Positions 1 through 8,724 of a stretch of DNA of 64,000 bases are shown one piece after another. The notes beneath the pieces were generated by a model, which saw only the letters and a program-made list of their open reading frames with translations, was not told the DNA's origin and made no database searches. The DNA comes from Hyphomicrobiales bacterium (GTDB lineage Bacteria; Pseudomonadota; Alphaproteobacteria; Rhizobiales; Beijerinckiaceae), in NCBI GenBank assembly GCA_027487245.1, contig JAIYDY010000066.1:1-64000 (forward strand). Direction: 5' to 3'. A program made the translations under genes and the position numbers. Each line of letters starts with the position of its first letter. The first letter of the stretch is position 1.

Positions 1-143
1 CAGTGGCTGGGGCCACGCCATCGCGGTTGCGTGGGGCGCGGAGCGCGATACAGATCACTGCCAAACTAGGTAAAAACCTGTATCCGGCATCTTTAAAGTT
101 TAAGCCATTGCAATCGCTTGGCTAATTGCTTTTTAAGAGGGAA

Positions 144-172
144 TGATCCAGCGTTGTTGAATTGACGTAAAC
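144..172 (+). promoter_or_regulatory. ECF (RpoE/ChrR-type) sigma factor promoter candidate
   Basis: TGATCC lies at 144-149 and TAAAC at 168-172, separated by exactly 18 bases. This resembles the -35/-10 pair I recall for the alphaproteobacterial RpoE of the singlet-oxygen response (TGATCC, about 18 bases, TAA-rich -10). It sits about 100 bases upstream of the ChrR-like gene in the same orientation. No sigma-factor gene is visible in bases 1-274, which otherwise hold no supported gene, so the cognate sigma must be encoded elsewhere. Confidence 0.55.
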
Positions 173-274
173 AATTCCGGAATTATAAGGTCCTTGAGGG
201 TTAGCGGACGAGAATCCTTCTCGTCCCGATGACCGTCCAAGGCATCCCGCACTGCGACATCAGGAACTGCGACG

Positions 275-937
275 TTGAAACATCATTCTCCGGCTTCGTC
301 GTCCGCTCGTCCTCTCGATACGCTTCTGGGCGAGTATGCCGCAGGATCACTGAATCAGGCGCTCCACGCGCTGGTCGGCACCCATGTCGCTTTCAATCCG
401 GCCAGCCAGCGCTTTGTCGATGATCTCGAAGCCCTGTGCGGAACAGAACTGGCAAACCAGCCGCGTGTTCCTGTGTCCTCGCGTGATTCGATGCTCAGCC
501 GGATCTTCAATGAGGCTGAACCGGAGCGGCCTGCGCTTGCCGAGGGCGAGCATGACGAGATTTTCCCGCCGGCCTTGCGCCGCCTCATCGGCATGTCCTC
601 TGCCGAGGTCCCGTGGCGCACGGTGCTTCCGGGCGTCAAGGAGCATGTGGTGTCCGACCGTGACGGCGTGGAAGCCAAGCTCTACTGGATCAAGGCCGGC
701 CGCAAGATCCCCTCGCACACCCACGAGGGGCAGGAGTTTACGCTCGTGCTGCGCGGCGGTTTTTCCGATGTGTCTGGCCACTACATGCGCGGCGATATCG
801 CGATTGCCGACGAGGATGTCGACCACAAGCCGGTTGCTGACGCCGATGAGGATTGCATCTGCTTTGCGGTGACCGACGCTCCGCTCAAGCTCACCGGCCC
901 GGTCGGCAAGGTGATCCAGGGCCTGTTCCGGAACTGA
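275..937 (+). CDS. ChrR-family anti-sigma/cupin protein with degenerate zinc-binding N-domain
   Basis: A 220-residue ChrR homologue. ChrR proteins hold the ECF sigma factor RpoE inactive until singlet oxygen appears. They combine an N-terminal zinc anti-sigma domain with a C-terminal cupin. The cupin half is intact: His148, His150, Glu154 and His184 match the four metal ligands, and the DAPLK stretch near the C-terminus is also conserved. In the N-domain the usual His-x3-Cys-x2-Cys reads His37-x3-Asn41-x2-Ser44, and the position of the first histidine is Arg12, so only one of four zinc ligands remains. Translation appears to start at TTG 275, with AGGA at 262-265 as ribosome binding site. An ECF-type promoter lies upstream, but no sigma gene is adjacent. 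It may be a cupin sensor that has lost zinc-dependent anti-sigma action, or an anti-sigma that folds without zinc. Confidence 0.8.
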   Translation: MKHHSPASSSARPLDTLLGEYAAGSLNQALHALVGTHVAFNPASQRFVDDLEALCGTELANQPRVPVSSRDSMLSRIFNEAEPERPALAEGEHDEIFPPALRRLIGMSSAEVPWRTVLPGVKEHVVSDRDGVEAKLYWIKAGRKIPSHTHEGQEFTLVLRGGFSDVSGHYMRGDIAIADEDVDHKPVADADEDCICFAVTDAPLKLTGPVGKVIQGLFRN

Positions 938-1009
938 TCAACGGTTTCGTTCGTTGCACGTCGCGGGGGATCACCGATCTCTCGCGTTTTTTTGTTGTGA
1001 GGATGGATC

Positions 1010-1804
1010 ATGCGCATTGCGACGATGACGCCCGCTGATGGCGTGGCCTGGTTGACGGGTGCCAGTTCCGGCATCGGCAAGGCCACAGCGCTCGAACTGG
1101 CGCGGCGCGGCTGGACAGTGTGCCTCACGGCACGGCGGCTTGAGGAGCTTGAGGCGCTGGCTGGTGAAGCCGCCGGGCTGCCCGGTCGGCTGGTGGCCCA
1201 TGCCGGCGATGTCACCGACGAGGCCGGCATGGCTGCACTGGTGGAAACGATCGAGCGCATCCATGGCCCGATCGCGCTGGCCTTCTTCAATGCCGGTGTC
1301 GCGCCCTACACCCGCGCCGGAGCGCTGGATGTGGACGCCTTCCGGCAGGCGCTGAACGTCAACGTGCTCGGCGCTGCCAACGGGCTTGCGCCAGTCCTGG
1401 CCCGCATGGGCGCGCGCAAGAAGGGGCAGGTTGCCGTCAATGCGTCCGTGGCCGGCTATCGCGGCCTGCCCAAGGCAGCGGCCTACGGTGCTTCGAAAGC
1501 GGCAGCGATCCATCTGTGCGAGGCGCTGAAGTTCGATTGCGACAATCTCGGCATCACCATGCAGGTGGTCAATCCGGGGTTCATCGACACGCCGCTGACC
1601 CGGAAGAACGACTTTCCGATGCCGTTCCTGATGTCGATGGACGATGCTGCGCGGCGTGTGGTCGACGGCTTCGAACGCGGCAGCTTCGAGATCATCTTTC
1701 CGCGCCGCCTGGCCTTCATCCTCAAGATCATGCGGCTCTTGCCGTATGCGTGGTATTTTCCGCTGGTGGCGCGTCAGACAGGCTGGAACAAGCCTCAGGC
1801 CTGA
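1010..1804 (+). CDS. Short-chain dehydrogenase/reductase (SDR)
   Basis: A 264-residue classical SDR, an NAD(P)-dependent oxidoreductase of unknown substrate. The cofactor motif TGASSGIG is at residues 16-23, NAG at 94-96, and the catalytic set is Ser146, Tyr159 (YGASK) and Lys163. A hydrophobic C-terminal segment (about 235-255) could touch the membrane. The start has GAGGATGG just upstream. It follows the ChrR-like gene by 72 bases on the same strand and is convergent, 9 bases away, with the MFS gene. An SDR grouped with a CFA-like methyltransferase, DUF1365, an amine oxidase, a GPH transporter and a photolyase recalls singlet-oxygen regulon clusters of phototrophic alphaproteobacteria, so a role in lipid modification is a reasonable inference but not shown. 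Confidence 0.85.
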   Translation: MRIATMTPADGVAWLTGASSGIGKATALELARRGWTVCLTARRLEELEALAGEAAGLPGRLVAHAGDVTDEAGMAALVETIERIHGPIALAFFNAGVAPYTRAGALDVDAFRQALNVNVLGAANGLAPVLARMGARKKGQVAVNASVAGYRGLPKAAAYGASKAAAIHLCEALKFDCDNLGITMQVVNPGFIDTPLTRKNDFPMPFLMSMDDAARRVVDGFERGSFEIIFPRRLAFILKIMRLLPYAWYFPLVARQTGWNKPQA

Positions 1805-1813
1805 AGTGGAGGC

Positions 1814-3139
1814 TCAGCCCCTCGCTGCGATGCGGCGGGCGACGTCGGCGATATCCTCCCGGCTCAGCGGGAAATTCCAGATCAGCGCCACGGCTCCGAG
1901 CTTCAGCAGCACGGGCAGGCCCGCATAGAGCAGCCCCAGCATCAGCAGGCCACCCTCGCTCTTCAGGCCAAGGCCGGGATCGTAGCCGCTTGCGGCCAGC
2001 AGCGGGAAGGCGAGGCCAACAGCGCCGGCAAAGGCGAGCTTGGTGGCCAGCGCCCAGAGCCCGAGATAGAGCCCGGCGCGCTCCTGGCCTGAGGCCGCCG
2101 TATCAACATCGATGACATCGCCCTGCACGGCTGCCGGCAGCACGACATCGGCCCCCAGAGCGAACCCGGTGATGACACAGACAACTGCGAACAGCGCTAC
2201 CTGCCCGGCACCGAGAAAGGGCGCTGCTGCGAAGGCAACGCAGGCCAGCAGCATCCCGAGCGCCCAGGCGCGGTGCTTCGACGTGCGCCTTGCCAGCCAG
2301 AGCCAGAGCGGCACGCCGGCTACGCCGCACAGGAAATACAGCACGAGCAACGGGCCTGCCTGATCCTTCGCGCCGAGGCGGTCCGCGACGAAGAACAGGA
2401 ACAGTGTGGCCGGCAGGCCATTGGCCAGCGAATTGACGAAAAAGGCCGCCAGCAAGCGCCTGAATGGCCGGTTCGCGAGCAGATGACGCAAGCCTTCCGA
2501 CAGATCGACGCTGGATTGGACACGCTCGACCGGTTCCGGCGCGAACACGATCGCAACAAGAGCCCCCAGCGGCAACAGGATGGCAATGAACAGGGCGAGC
2601 GCTGCCAGCCCGTCGCGGCTGCTGCCACCCTGCAACTGCACGATGGCGGGCAGCAGCAGGGCGATCAGCGTGCCGACGACAGTGAAGCTCTCGCGATAGG
2701 CTGCAACACGGGTGCGCCCTTCATAGCTGCGGGACATCTCCGCGCCCCAGGCCTGATACGGCACCGAGATCGCGGTCCACGCCAGCGACAAGGCGGTGGC
2801 CCAGGCAAACAGATACCACGCGCCAGCCCCTTCCATCGGGCGCATGACGAACCAGGCCGCGAGCGCGACGAGGGGGGCTGAGACGATGACCCAGGTGCGG
2901 CGTCGGCCGAAGGCGGGGCGCGTCCAGTCCGACAGGGCGCCGGCCAGCGGGTCCGTCACCGCATCCAGAATGCGCACCAGAAGCAGCACGAAGCCGACCG
3001 TGGCGATCGGAATGCCGACATCCTTGGTGTAGAACTCCGGCACCATGACATAGAAGGGCAGGCTCAACGCCGCGATGGGCAGGGCCGGCAGCGCATAGCC
3101 CAGCAACTGGCGTGCGGTCGGTTCAGGGCGAGAGGTCAT
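1814..3139 (-). CDS. GPH-family MFS transporter (Na+/melibiose symporter-like)
   Basis: An integral membrane carrier of the glycoside-pentoside-hexuronide family. The protein is rich in hydrophobic helices, about 11-12, and has the family's cytoplasmic loop DWTRPAFGRRRTW after the second to third helix. I chose the ATG at 3139 because it places about 15 residues before the first membrane helix; an upstream start at 3250 would add 37 residues of low-complexity sequence. It is the last gene of the minus-strand set photolyase, amine oxidase, DUF1365, CFA-like methyltransferase, transporter. The substrate is unknown. In this context it may be a lipid, sterol-like or sugar carrier serving the envelope rather than a sugar importer. 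Confidence 0.8.
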   Translation of the reverse strand: MTSRPEPTARQLLGYALPALPIAALSLPFYVMVPEFYTKDVGIPIATVGFVLLLVRILDAVTDPLAGALSDWTRPAFGRRRTWVIVSAPLVALAAWFVMRPMEGAGAWYLFAWATALSLAWTAISVPYQAWGAEMSRSYEGRTRVAAYRESFTVVGTLIALLLPAIVQLQGGSSRDGLAALALFIAILLPLGALVAIVFAPEPVERVQSSVDLSEGLRHLLANRPFRRLLAAFFVNSLANGLPATLFLFFVADRLGAKDQAGPLLVLYFLCGVAGVPLWLWLARRTSKHRAWALGMLLACVAFAAAPFLGAGQVALFAVVCVITGFALGADVVLPAAVQGDVIDVDTAASGQERAGLYLGLWALATKLAFAGAVGLAFPLLAASGYDPGLGLKSEGGLLMLGLLYAGLPVLLKLGAVALIWNFPLSREDIADVARRIAARG

Positions 3140-3271
3140 GGAGCCTGCTTCGGGTTCGCGCGCGGCAGCAGCGCTTGGTGAGGTTACGCAACCGGGCGCG
3201 AAGTGGTTCGTGGCCGGCCAGACGCGCTGACGGCGCGCCAACGCGGCCAACCCAGATCTGCCTGCCGCCGA

Positions 3272-4534
3272 TCACCCGTTCTTGGCGAAGACCATCTGGC
3301 GCACGTCGATGTTGCCGGAGCGGAAGCCTGCCTCGCAATAGGCGAGATAGTATTCCCACATGCGGCGGAAGCGCTCATCGAAGCCCAGTGGCAGGAGGTT
3401 TGGCCAGGCCAGCCGGAAACGGTCACGCCAGTCTGACAAGGTCTGGGCATAGTCGAGGCCGAACTCGCGCTCGTTGACCATCGGGACACCATAGCGGGCA
3501 CCCAGATCGCGCATGTGGGTTGGTGTCGGCAGCATGCCGCCGGGGAAGATGTATGCACGGATGAAGTCCATCTCGCGCTTGTAGAACTGGAAGCTCTCGT
3601 CCTTGATGGTGATGACCTGGAGCCCTGCGGTGCCGCCGTGGCGCAGGCGATCGCGCACCTGCTCGAAATAGGCCGGCCAATACTGCTCGCCGACCGCCTC
3701 GAACATCTCGATCGAGGCGATGCGGTCGTAGGTGCCCTTCTCGTCGCGGTAGTCCTGGAGCTTGATCTCGACCTTGTCACCGAGGCCGGCCCTCGCGATG
3801 CGCGCGATGGCGAAATCGTACTGGGCCTGCGAAATCGTCAGCCCGGTGACCTTGCAGCCGATCTCGCGCGCAGCAAACTCGGCAAAGCCGCCCCAGCCGC
3901 ATCCGATCTCGAGCACGTGGTCGTCAGGGCCGATGCCGGTCTTGCTGGCCAGTTCGCGGTATTTCCGGGTCTGCGCCGAGGACAGGTCGTTGTCGCCGGG
4001 CGCATAGATGCCGGAGGAATACGTCATGGTCTGGTCAAGCCAGGATGCATAGAAGGTGTTGCCCAGATCGTAGTGCGCATGGATGTTCTTGCGCGATCCT
4101 GCCCGCGTGTTGCGGTTGAAAAAGTGCCTGACGATCTGCCACAGCCGCGCCATCGGCTTGCCGGCCAGCATGGTCTGGATGGCGTTATAGTTGGTGGCGA
4201 ACAACTCGAGGAAACGCGCGAGGTTCGGCGTCTCCCACTCGCCGCGCAGATAGGCTTCGGCAAAGCCGATGTCGCCGCCGGTAGCGAGGCGGCGGGCGAA
4301 GGCGAAATCGTTGACCTGGAACACGGCCTCTGGCCCGCGCTGGCTGCCCCGGAACATGAACTGACGACGGTCGGGCAGGATGATGGTCAGGCTGCCGCGC
4401 TCGATGCGCGTGCCATAGGCAAAGGCGCCGCGGGTCACCGGCGGCATCCCTGCCGTGATCTCGTCGAGATTGGCTGCCGTGACCAGTTGCGGCGCAGCTT
4501 CGGGGGCAGTCGGTCTGGTCATTGTCAGATCCAT
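3272..4534 (-). CDS. Cyclopropane-fatty-acid-synthase-like SAM methyltransferase
   Basis: A 420-residue member of the CFA synthase (mycolic acid cyclopropane synthase) family, which adds a methylene or methyl group from S-adenosylmethionine to unsaturated acyl chains of membrane phospholipids. The SAM-binding motif VLEIGCGWGG is at residues 207-216, preceded by the family signature HYDLGNTFY at 154-162, with YIFPGGMLPTP in the C-terminal half. The start could be ATG 4534 or 4522. Its neighbours (DUF1365 and an FAD amine-oxidase-like gene upstream on the same strand) are the usual partners of CFA homologues that make modified fatty acids. In Rhodobacter, such genes belong to the singlet-oxygen regulon and to furan fatty acid synthesis. 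Whether this copy makes cyclopropane, methylated or furan-precursor acyl chains cannot be read from the sequence. Confidence 0.85.
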   Translation of the reverse strand: MDLTMTRPTAPEAAPQLVTAANLDEITAGMPPVTRGAFAYGTRIERGSLTIILPDRRQFMFRGSQRGPEAVFQVNDFAFARRLATGGDIGFAEAYLRGEWETPNLARFLELFATNYNAIQTMLAGKPMARLWQIVRHFFNRNTRAGSRKNIHAHYDLGNTFYASWLDQTMTYSSGIYAPGDNDLSSAQTRKYRELASKTGIGPDDHVLEIGCGWGGFAEFAAREIGCKVTGLTISQAQYDFAIARIARAGLGDKVEIKLQDYRDEKGTYDRIASIEMFEAVGEQYWPAYFEQVRDRLRHGGTAGLQVITIKDESFQFYKREMDFIRAYIFPGGMLPTPTHMRDLGARYGVPMVNEREFGLDYAQTLSDWRDRFRLAWPNLLPLGFDERFRRMWEYYLAYCEAGFRSGNIDVRQMVFAKNG

Positions 4535-4597
4535 GCAGGTCTCGTCATTGGTCCCGCGGGGAGGCGAGCCTCGCCGCGTTCGATCGGGTCACAGGGG

Positions 4598-5470
4598 TTA
4601 GGCAGGGTCGTTGTAGGATACAGGCTTCGGTCGCGCCGGTCGGTTGTAGAACGCGATTCCCTTGAACCAAAGCTTCGCTGCCTCCCAATGGATGCCCGCA
4701 ACGACCTTGAGGGTCATCAGCGGCATCGCGAAGCATGCTTTCAGAATTTCCCAAGACGTCAAGTTGCGCGGTGTCCCGGTGAAGGTGGCGGCGAGGATCG
4801 GCCCCTCGGCGTCGTTTTCCAGGATCCGCACCGAGACACGCGGTCCGGGCGGCAGGATGCGGAAGCGATATCGCATCTCCTGCGCCATGAACGGCGAGAC
4901 GTAGAACAGCTTGTCACGCTCCTGCCGGATGCCGGCCTCGTTCATCTGCCCGTTCTTGATCGGGCAGACATAGGTGTGCATCTCGCCGAAGGTGTTGCGC
5001 ACCTCGTAGATCATTGCCACCGGCGCGCCGCTTGCCGCATAGACGAAATAGACCGAGAGCGGATTGAAGGCGAAGCCGAGCATGCGCGGATAGCACAGCA
5101 AGAGCACACGCCCGCCCGACGCATCAAGGCCGGTCGGTGCCAGAAGCGCGTCAACATGGCGACGCAGGTGGCCCTTCGGCGCGCTGCGGTCCTCGCTGCC
5201 ATGGTCGCTTTCGCGAAAGCTGAGCAGGTTGAACCGCCCGATCGAGAACAGCGGCGAGGCCGCAGCCTCATCGAGCCTGTCGAGATCGATCAGCAAGCAG
5301 AAGACCTTGTAGGCGAAGCGGTGCGGCTTCGGCTTCATGCGCGCATGCATCACGTCGCCGGGATACAGCAGGGCAGCGGCATCGGGCGGCGCAAAGCGAT
5401 GGCGCTGCGCTGCGGATCGGGTCCACAGGGCGTCAGGGCGCGCAAGATCAAGGGGCAGGGTGGCTGGCAT
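4598..5470 (-). CDS. DUF1365 family protein
   Basis: A 290-residue DUF1365 protein. Visible family features are LYPGDVMHARMKPKPHRF near residues 35-52, CYPRMLGFAFNPLSVYF near 150, and EVRNTFGEMHTY near 183. The biochemical role is not established. The family almost always sits between a flavin amine-oxidase-like gene and a CFA-like methyltransferase, exactly as here (52 bases after the amine-oxidase gene, 63 bases before the methyltransferase). That points to the same modified-fatty-acid pathway. No signal peptide is seen. Confidence 0.85.
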   Translation of the reverse strand: MPATLPLDLARPDALWTRSAAQRHRFAPPDAAALLYPGDVMHARMKPKPHRFAYKVFCLLIDLDRLDEAAASPLFSIGRFNLLSFRESDHGSEDRSAPKGHLRRHVDALLAPTGLDASGGRVLLLCYPRMLGFAFNPLSVYFVYAASGAPVAMIYEVRNTFGEMHTYVCPIKNGQMNEAGIRQERDKLFYVSPFMAQEMRYRFRILPPGPRVSVRILENDAEGPILAATFTGTPRNLTSWEILKACFAMPLMTLKVVAGIHWEAAKLWFKGIAFYNRPARPKPVSYNDPA

Positions 5471-5522
5471 GTGCCGCTGTCATCCGTGCTGCATTGGAAC
5501 CGTCATGGACACAGCAGCATCC

Positions 5523-6821
5523 TCATTCTGCGGCAGCAGCAAGGCGACGCTCGGAAATGTGCCACGGAATGGCGGCACCCAGCGTTTCGGCCACGTTCAG
5601 CCCCGACGTCAGCCCGTCCTCGTGGAAGCCGTAACCTGTCCATGCACCGCAGAACCAGGTGTGGTTGCTGCCCTGGATTGCCGGCAGCTGCTTCTGTGCC
5701 GCGGTCGCGCCTGACTGATACTGGGGGTGGGCGTAGCTGTAGCGGCCGAAGGTCAGGTCCGCTCGTGGCGGCGTCTCGGGGTTCAGCGTCACGAAAAGGG
5801 GCTTGCGCTTGTCGATGTTCTGCAAGGCATTCATCCAGTAGGTCAGGGTAATCTCGGCGCCGTTGCCACCTTGCAGCACGTTCCACGCCGCCCACGCGGC
5901 ACGGCGTTTCGGCATCAGGGCAGGGTCGCGGTGCAGCCAGACATCATTGCTGCGATAGGGGATTGCGCCGAGGATCGCCCGCTCTTCGCTGCTGGCGTCG
6001 CCGAGCATGGCCAATGCCTGATCCGAGTGGGCGGCGATGATGACCTGATCGTAGCGTTCACTGTGGCCGGTCGTGTCGGTGATCGTGACGCCCAGATCAT
6101 GGCGCAGGATGCGGCTGACCGCGACGCCGGTGCGGATGCGATCAGCGAAGCTCGCCGTCAGCTTGGCGACATAGGCCCGGCTGCCGCCGCTGACCGTGCG
6201 CCAGACAGGCCTGTTCCAGTGCAGCAGGCGATGGTTGTCGAAAAAGGCGATGAAGCTGTCAGCCGGGAAATCGATCAGGGATTGCGGCGGCATCGACCAG
6301 ATCGCAGCGCCCATCGGCACGAGATATTCCTCGCGGAATCGGCGCGAATATTTTCCGCGATCCAGATAGGTACCAATGCTTTCGCTTGTCAGCCGACCTG
6401 CCGCGCGGTCCTCCAGCGCTGACCGGTTGAAGCGGAACATCTCGCGGATCATGTTCAGATGCGGCAGGGAGACAATGTTGCGGCGGCGCGCGAAGATGCC
6501 GTTGAGGATGCCGGTTGGCCGGCCCGCCCATTCCATTGCGCCATTGCGCGAGGAGACGGCAAATCCCATGTCCGACGCCTCTGTCTCGACACCGAGATGG
6601 GCGAACAGCTGTGTCAGGTTTGGATAGTTCAGTTCGTTGTAGACAATGAAACCTGTGTCGACTGCGATGGAGGTGCCGTCATAGTCGACATCAACCGTGG
6701 CCGAGTGGCCGCCAATGCGCTGCTCCTGCTCATAGACGGTGATCTGGTGAGACGATCCGTTGGCCAGTGCCCAAGCTGCCGCATTTCCGGCAATGCCTGC
6801 ACCGATAACCGCAATACGCAT
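5523..6821 (-). CDS. FAD-dependent amine-oxidase-like oxidoreductase (COG2907 type)
   Basis: A 432-residue flavoprotein. The N-terminus has a Rossmann dinucleotide motif (GAGIAG at residues 7-12), followed by the acidic strand-two end and the second-motif arginine and glycines (EQEQRIGGHS). The C-terminus has the FAD-closing segment FCGAWTGYGFHEDGLTSG. The family resembles amine oxidases and phytoene desaturases, and members beside CFA-like and DUF1365 genes are thought to oxidise or desaturate methylated acyl chains. It lies 81 bases downstream of the photolyase gene on the same strand. AAGGACG precedes the start as ribosome binding site. The substrate is inferred from context only. Confidence 0.85.
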   Translation of the reverse strand: MRIAVIGAGIAGNAAAWALANGSSHQITVYEQEQRIGGHSATVDVDYDGTSIAVDTGFIVYNELNYPNLTQLFAHLGVETEASDMGFAVSSRNGAMEWAGRPTGILNGIFARRRNIVSLPHLNMIREMFRFNRSALEDRAAGRLTSESIGTYLDRGKYSRRFREEYLVPMGAAIWSMPPQSLIDFPADSFIAFFDNHRLLHWNRPVWRTVSGGSRAYVAKLTASFADRIRTGVAVSRILRHDLGVTITDTTGHSERYDQVIIAAHSDQALAMLGDASSEERAILGAIPYRSNDVWLHRDPALMPKRRAAWAAWNVLQGGNGAEITLTYWMNALQNIDKRKPLFVTLNPETPPRADLTFGRYSYAHPQYQSGATAAQKQLPAIQGSNHTWFCGAWTGYGFHEDGLTSGLNVAETLGAAIPWHISERRLAAAAE

Positions 6822-6902
6822 GAAAAGTGACGTCCTTCCGGGGTGGATCTGCCTGATGGCGTGGGCTTGTTGTCTGGATACGTGCTGAAAACCGGTTCGG
6901 TT

Positions 6903-8501
6903 TCAAGCTGGGTCATCACCGGACATGGCGCTGGCTGGCCCCGGCATCGCCTTGAAGGCGGCCAGGGCCCGTTCGCGGGCCTGCTCATGGGCCACGATGG
7001 GACGTGGATAGGTGTCGCCAAGCCGGACCCCGGCGGCGGCAAGGATCGCAGCCGGCGCGGTCCACGGCTTGTGGATCAGGCTGCGCGGCAGCCGCGCCAG
7101 TTCAGGCACCCAGTGCCGCACATAGGCCCCGTCCGGATCGAACTTCTCGCCCTGGATGATCGGGTTGAAGATACGAAAATAGGGCGCTGCATCGGCTCCG
7201 GAGCCGGCCACCCACTGCCAGCTTGCGGAATTGCTGGCCGGATCGGCATCGACCAGCGTGTCCCAGAACCAGTCTTCGCCGGCACGCCAGTCGAGCAGCA
7301 GGTGCTTGACGAGGAACGAGCCGACGATCATCCGCACGCGGTTGTGCATCCAGCCGGTGGCATAGAGCTGCCGCATGCCGGCATCGACAACCGGATATCC
7401 GGTCCTGCCACGCTGCCAGGCTGCGCGGTCGCCGGCACCGTCGCCGCGCCATGGGAAGGCATCGAAGCGGGCATTGTGGTTGGCGCGTGCCAGGTCGGGA
7501 TTGTGATGAAGCAGGTGATACGAGAACTCGCGCCAGCCCAGTTCCTTGAGAAAGGTTTCCAGGTCAGCTGGACTGGCTCGGCTTTCGCCACTTGCGTGGG
7601 CCTGCACGGCGGCATGCCAGCACTGGCGCACACTGATTTCGCCAAAGCGCAAGTGGGGAGACAGCTTCGAGGTCGATGGCAGGTCCGGCCGATTGCGGCC
7701 CTCGGCATAGCCGTCCATGCCTTTGCTGAAAAAGGCTGCCAGACGTTGTCGCGCGCCGGTTTCCCCGCGCGTCCATTCGGCACGCAGGCCGCCTGCCCAG
7801 TCCGGGCGGGTCGGCTCGAGCCCGAGGCTGTCCACGGCAACCGGTGTCAGGCCGGCCTGCTTCAACATGTCAGGGAGACCTTCGGGTGGCGCGGGTAGTC
7901 CGGCCGGAGCGGGCAGCGGGGCCGAAGGCGGACCAAGGGCCGTCACCGTGCGCCAGTACGGCGTGAACACCTTCATCGGCCCGCCGGCGCGTGTGGTGAT
8001 CGTCCACGGCTCATTCAACAGATGGCCGTTGAAGCTGGCCACCTCGAAGCCGTCCGTCTTCAACTGTGCCTTGATGGCGGCGTCGATGTCCGTCTCGGCT
8101 TTCGCATAGCGCCTATTCCAGAACACGCCGCGCGCCTTTGCCGCATGGGCGAGGGCGGGCATCAGCACAGCGGGATCGCCCTCAAGCAGCAGCAGGTCGC
8201 TGCCCGCGGCCTGAAGGTCGGCCCGCAGCGCGCGCAGCGAACCCGCCAGCCACCAGCGCGCCGCGCCGCCAAGCGGGCGCTGGTCGGGCGTTGCGCCGGG
8301 GTGGATGTAGACACACAGCAGCCGGCGGGCCCCGTCCGGACCCATCAAGGCGACGGCATGGCTGAGGGCCGGGTTGTCGCTGAGGCGCAGATCTTGCCGA
8401 AACCAGATGATGGCCGTGCCGTTCGCGGTGTCGCGATTCGGCTCTGATGACCTCGACGGCGACTCAGGGGGGGACGGCTCGTTATCGTGTGACGGCGGCA
8501 T
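6903..8501 (-). CDS. phr: Deoxyribodipyrimidine photolyase
   Basis: A 532-residue class I photolyase/cryptochrome-family protein that repairs UV-induced pyrimidine dimers using light. The N-terminal antenna domain begins at about residue 29 (AIIWFRQDLRLSDNPAL). The FAD domain shows GRTGYPVVDAGMRQL, TGWMHNRVRM, the WDTLVDADPASNSASWQWVAG segment and PYFRIFNPIIQGEKFDPDG, all typical of CPD photolyases. The first 28 residues are a proline/serine-rich extension beyond the usual start; a start inside it is possible. It heads the minus-strand lipid-modification set. Pairing of a photolyase with CFA-like genes is a hallmark of RpoE-controlled singlet-oxygen clusters. I found no clear RpoE-type promoter directly upstream. 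Confidence 0.93.
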   Translation of the reverse strand: MPPSHDNEPSPPESPSRSSEPNRDTANGTAIIWFRQDLRLSDNPALSHAVALMGPDGARRLLCVYIHPGATPDQRPLGGAARWWLAGSLRALRADLQAAGSDLLLLEGDPAVLMPALAHAAKARGVFWNRRYAKAETDIDAAIKAQLKTDGFEVASFNGHLLNEPWTITTRAGGPMKVFTPYWRTVTALGPPSAPLPAPAGLPAPPEGLPDMLKQAGLTPVAVDSLGLEPTRPDWAGGLRAEWTRGETGARQRLAAFFSKGMDGYAEGRNRPDLPSTSKLSPHLRFGEISVRQCWHAAVQAHASGESRASPADLETFLKELGWREFSYHLLHHNPDLARANHNARFDAFPWRGDGAGDRAAWQRGRTGYPVVDAGMRQLYATGWMHNRVRMIVGSFLVKHLLLDWRAGEDWFWDTLVDADPASNSASWQWVAGSGADAAPYFRIFNPIIQGEKFDPDGAYVRHWVPELARLPRSLIHKPWTAPAAILAAAGVRLGDTYPRPIVAHEQARERALAAFKAMPGPASAMSGDDPA

Positions 8502-8724
8502 GGCCGACGACTTAGGCCGACGCGCCGGCGAAGGCCAGTGTGCAGTTTGGCCGCATGCGCGCCGAAAGCCGGGCCCCTGCCGGACTGCCCGTGCCCGTCT
8601 GGGGAAAAATCCGGGAAGGGGTGGCTTTCACGCAGGTGTCACCGAACGGTTGTGAAAGGTTCAAGCTGACAGGGCAATCCCGGTCCGGAAGCCCGCCAGT
8701 CCCGGCGTCGCATCGGGGGTCTGC

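Noticed and set aside
3515-5851. A 778-codon open frame on the plus strand opposite the CFA-like and DUF1365 genes
   Set aside because: It is antisense to two clear protein families and shows no domain; long antisense frames are expected at this GC content.
6822-6902. Possible RpoE-type promoter before the amine-oxidase-like gene
   Set aside because: AGATCC-N18-TTTTC on the minus strand is a poor match, and the -10 would touch the start codon; AAGGACG there is better read as a ribosome binding site.
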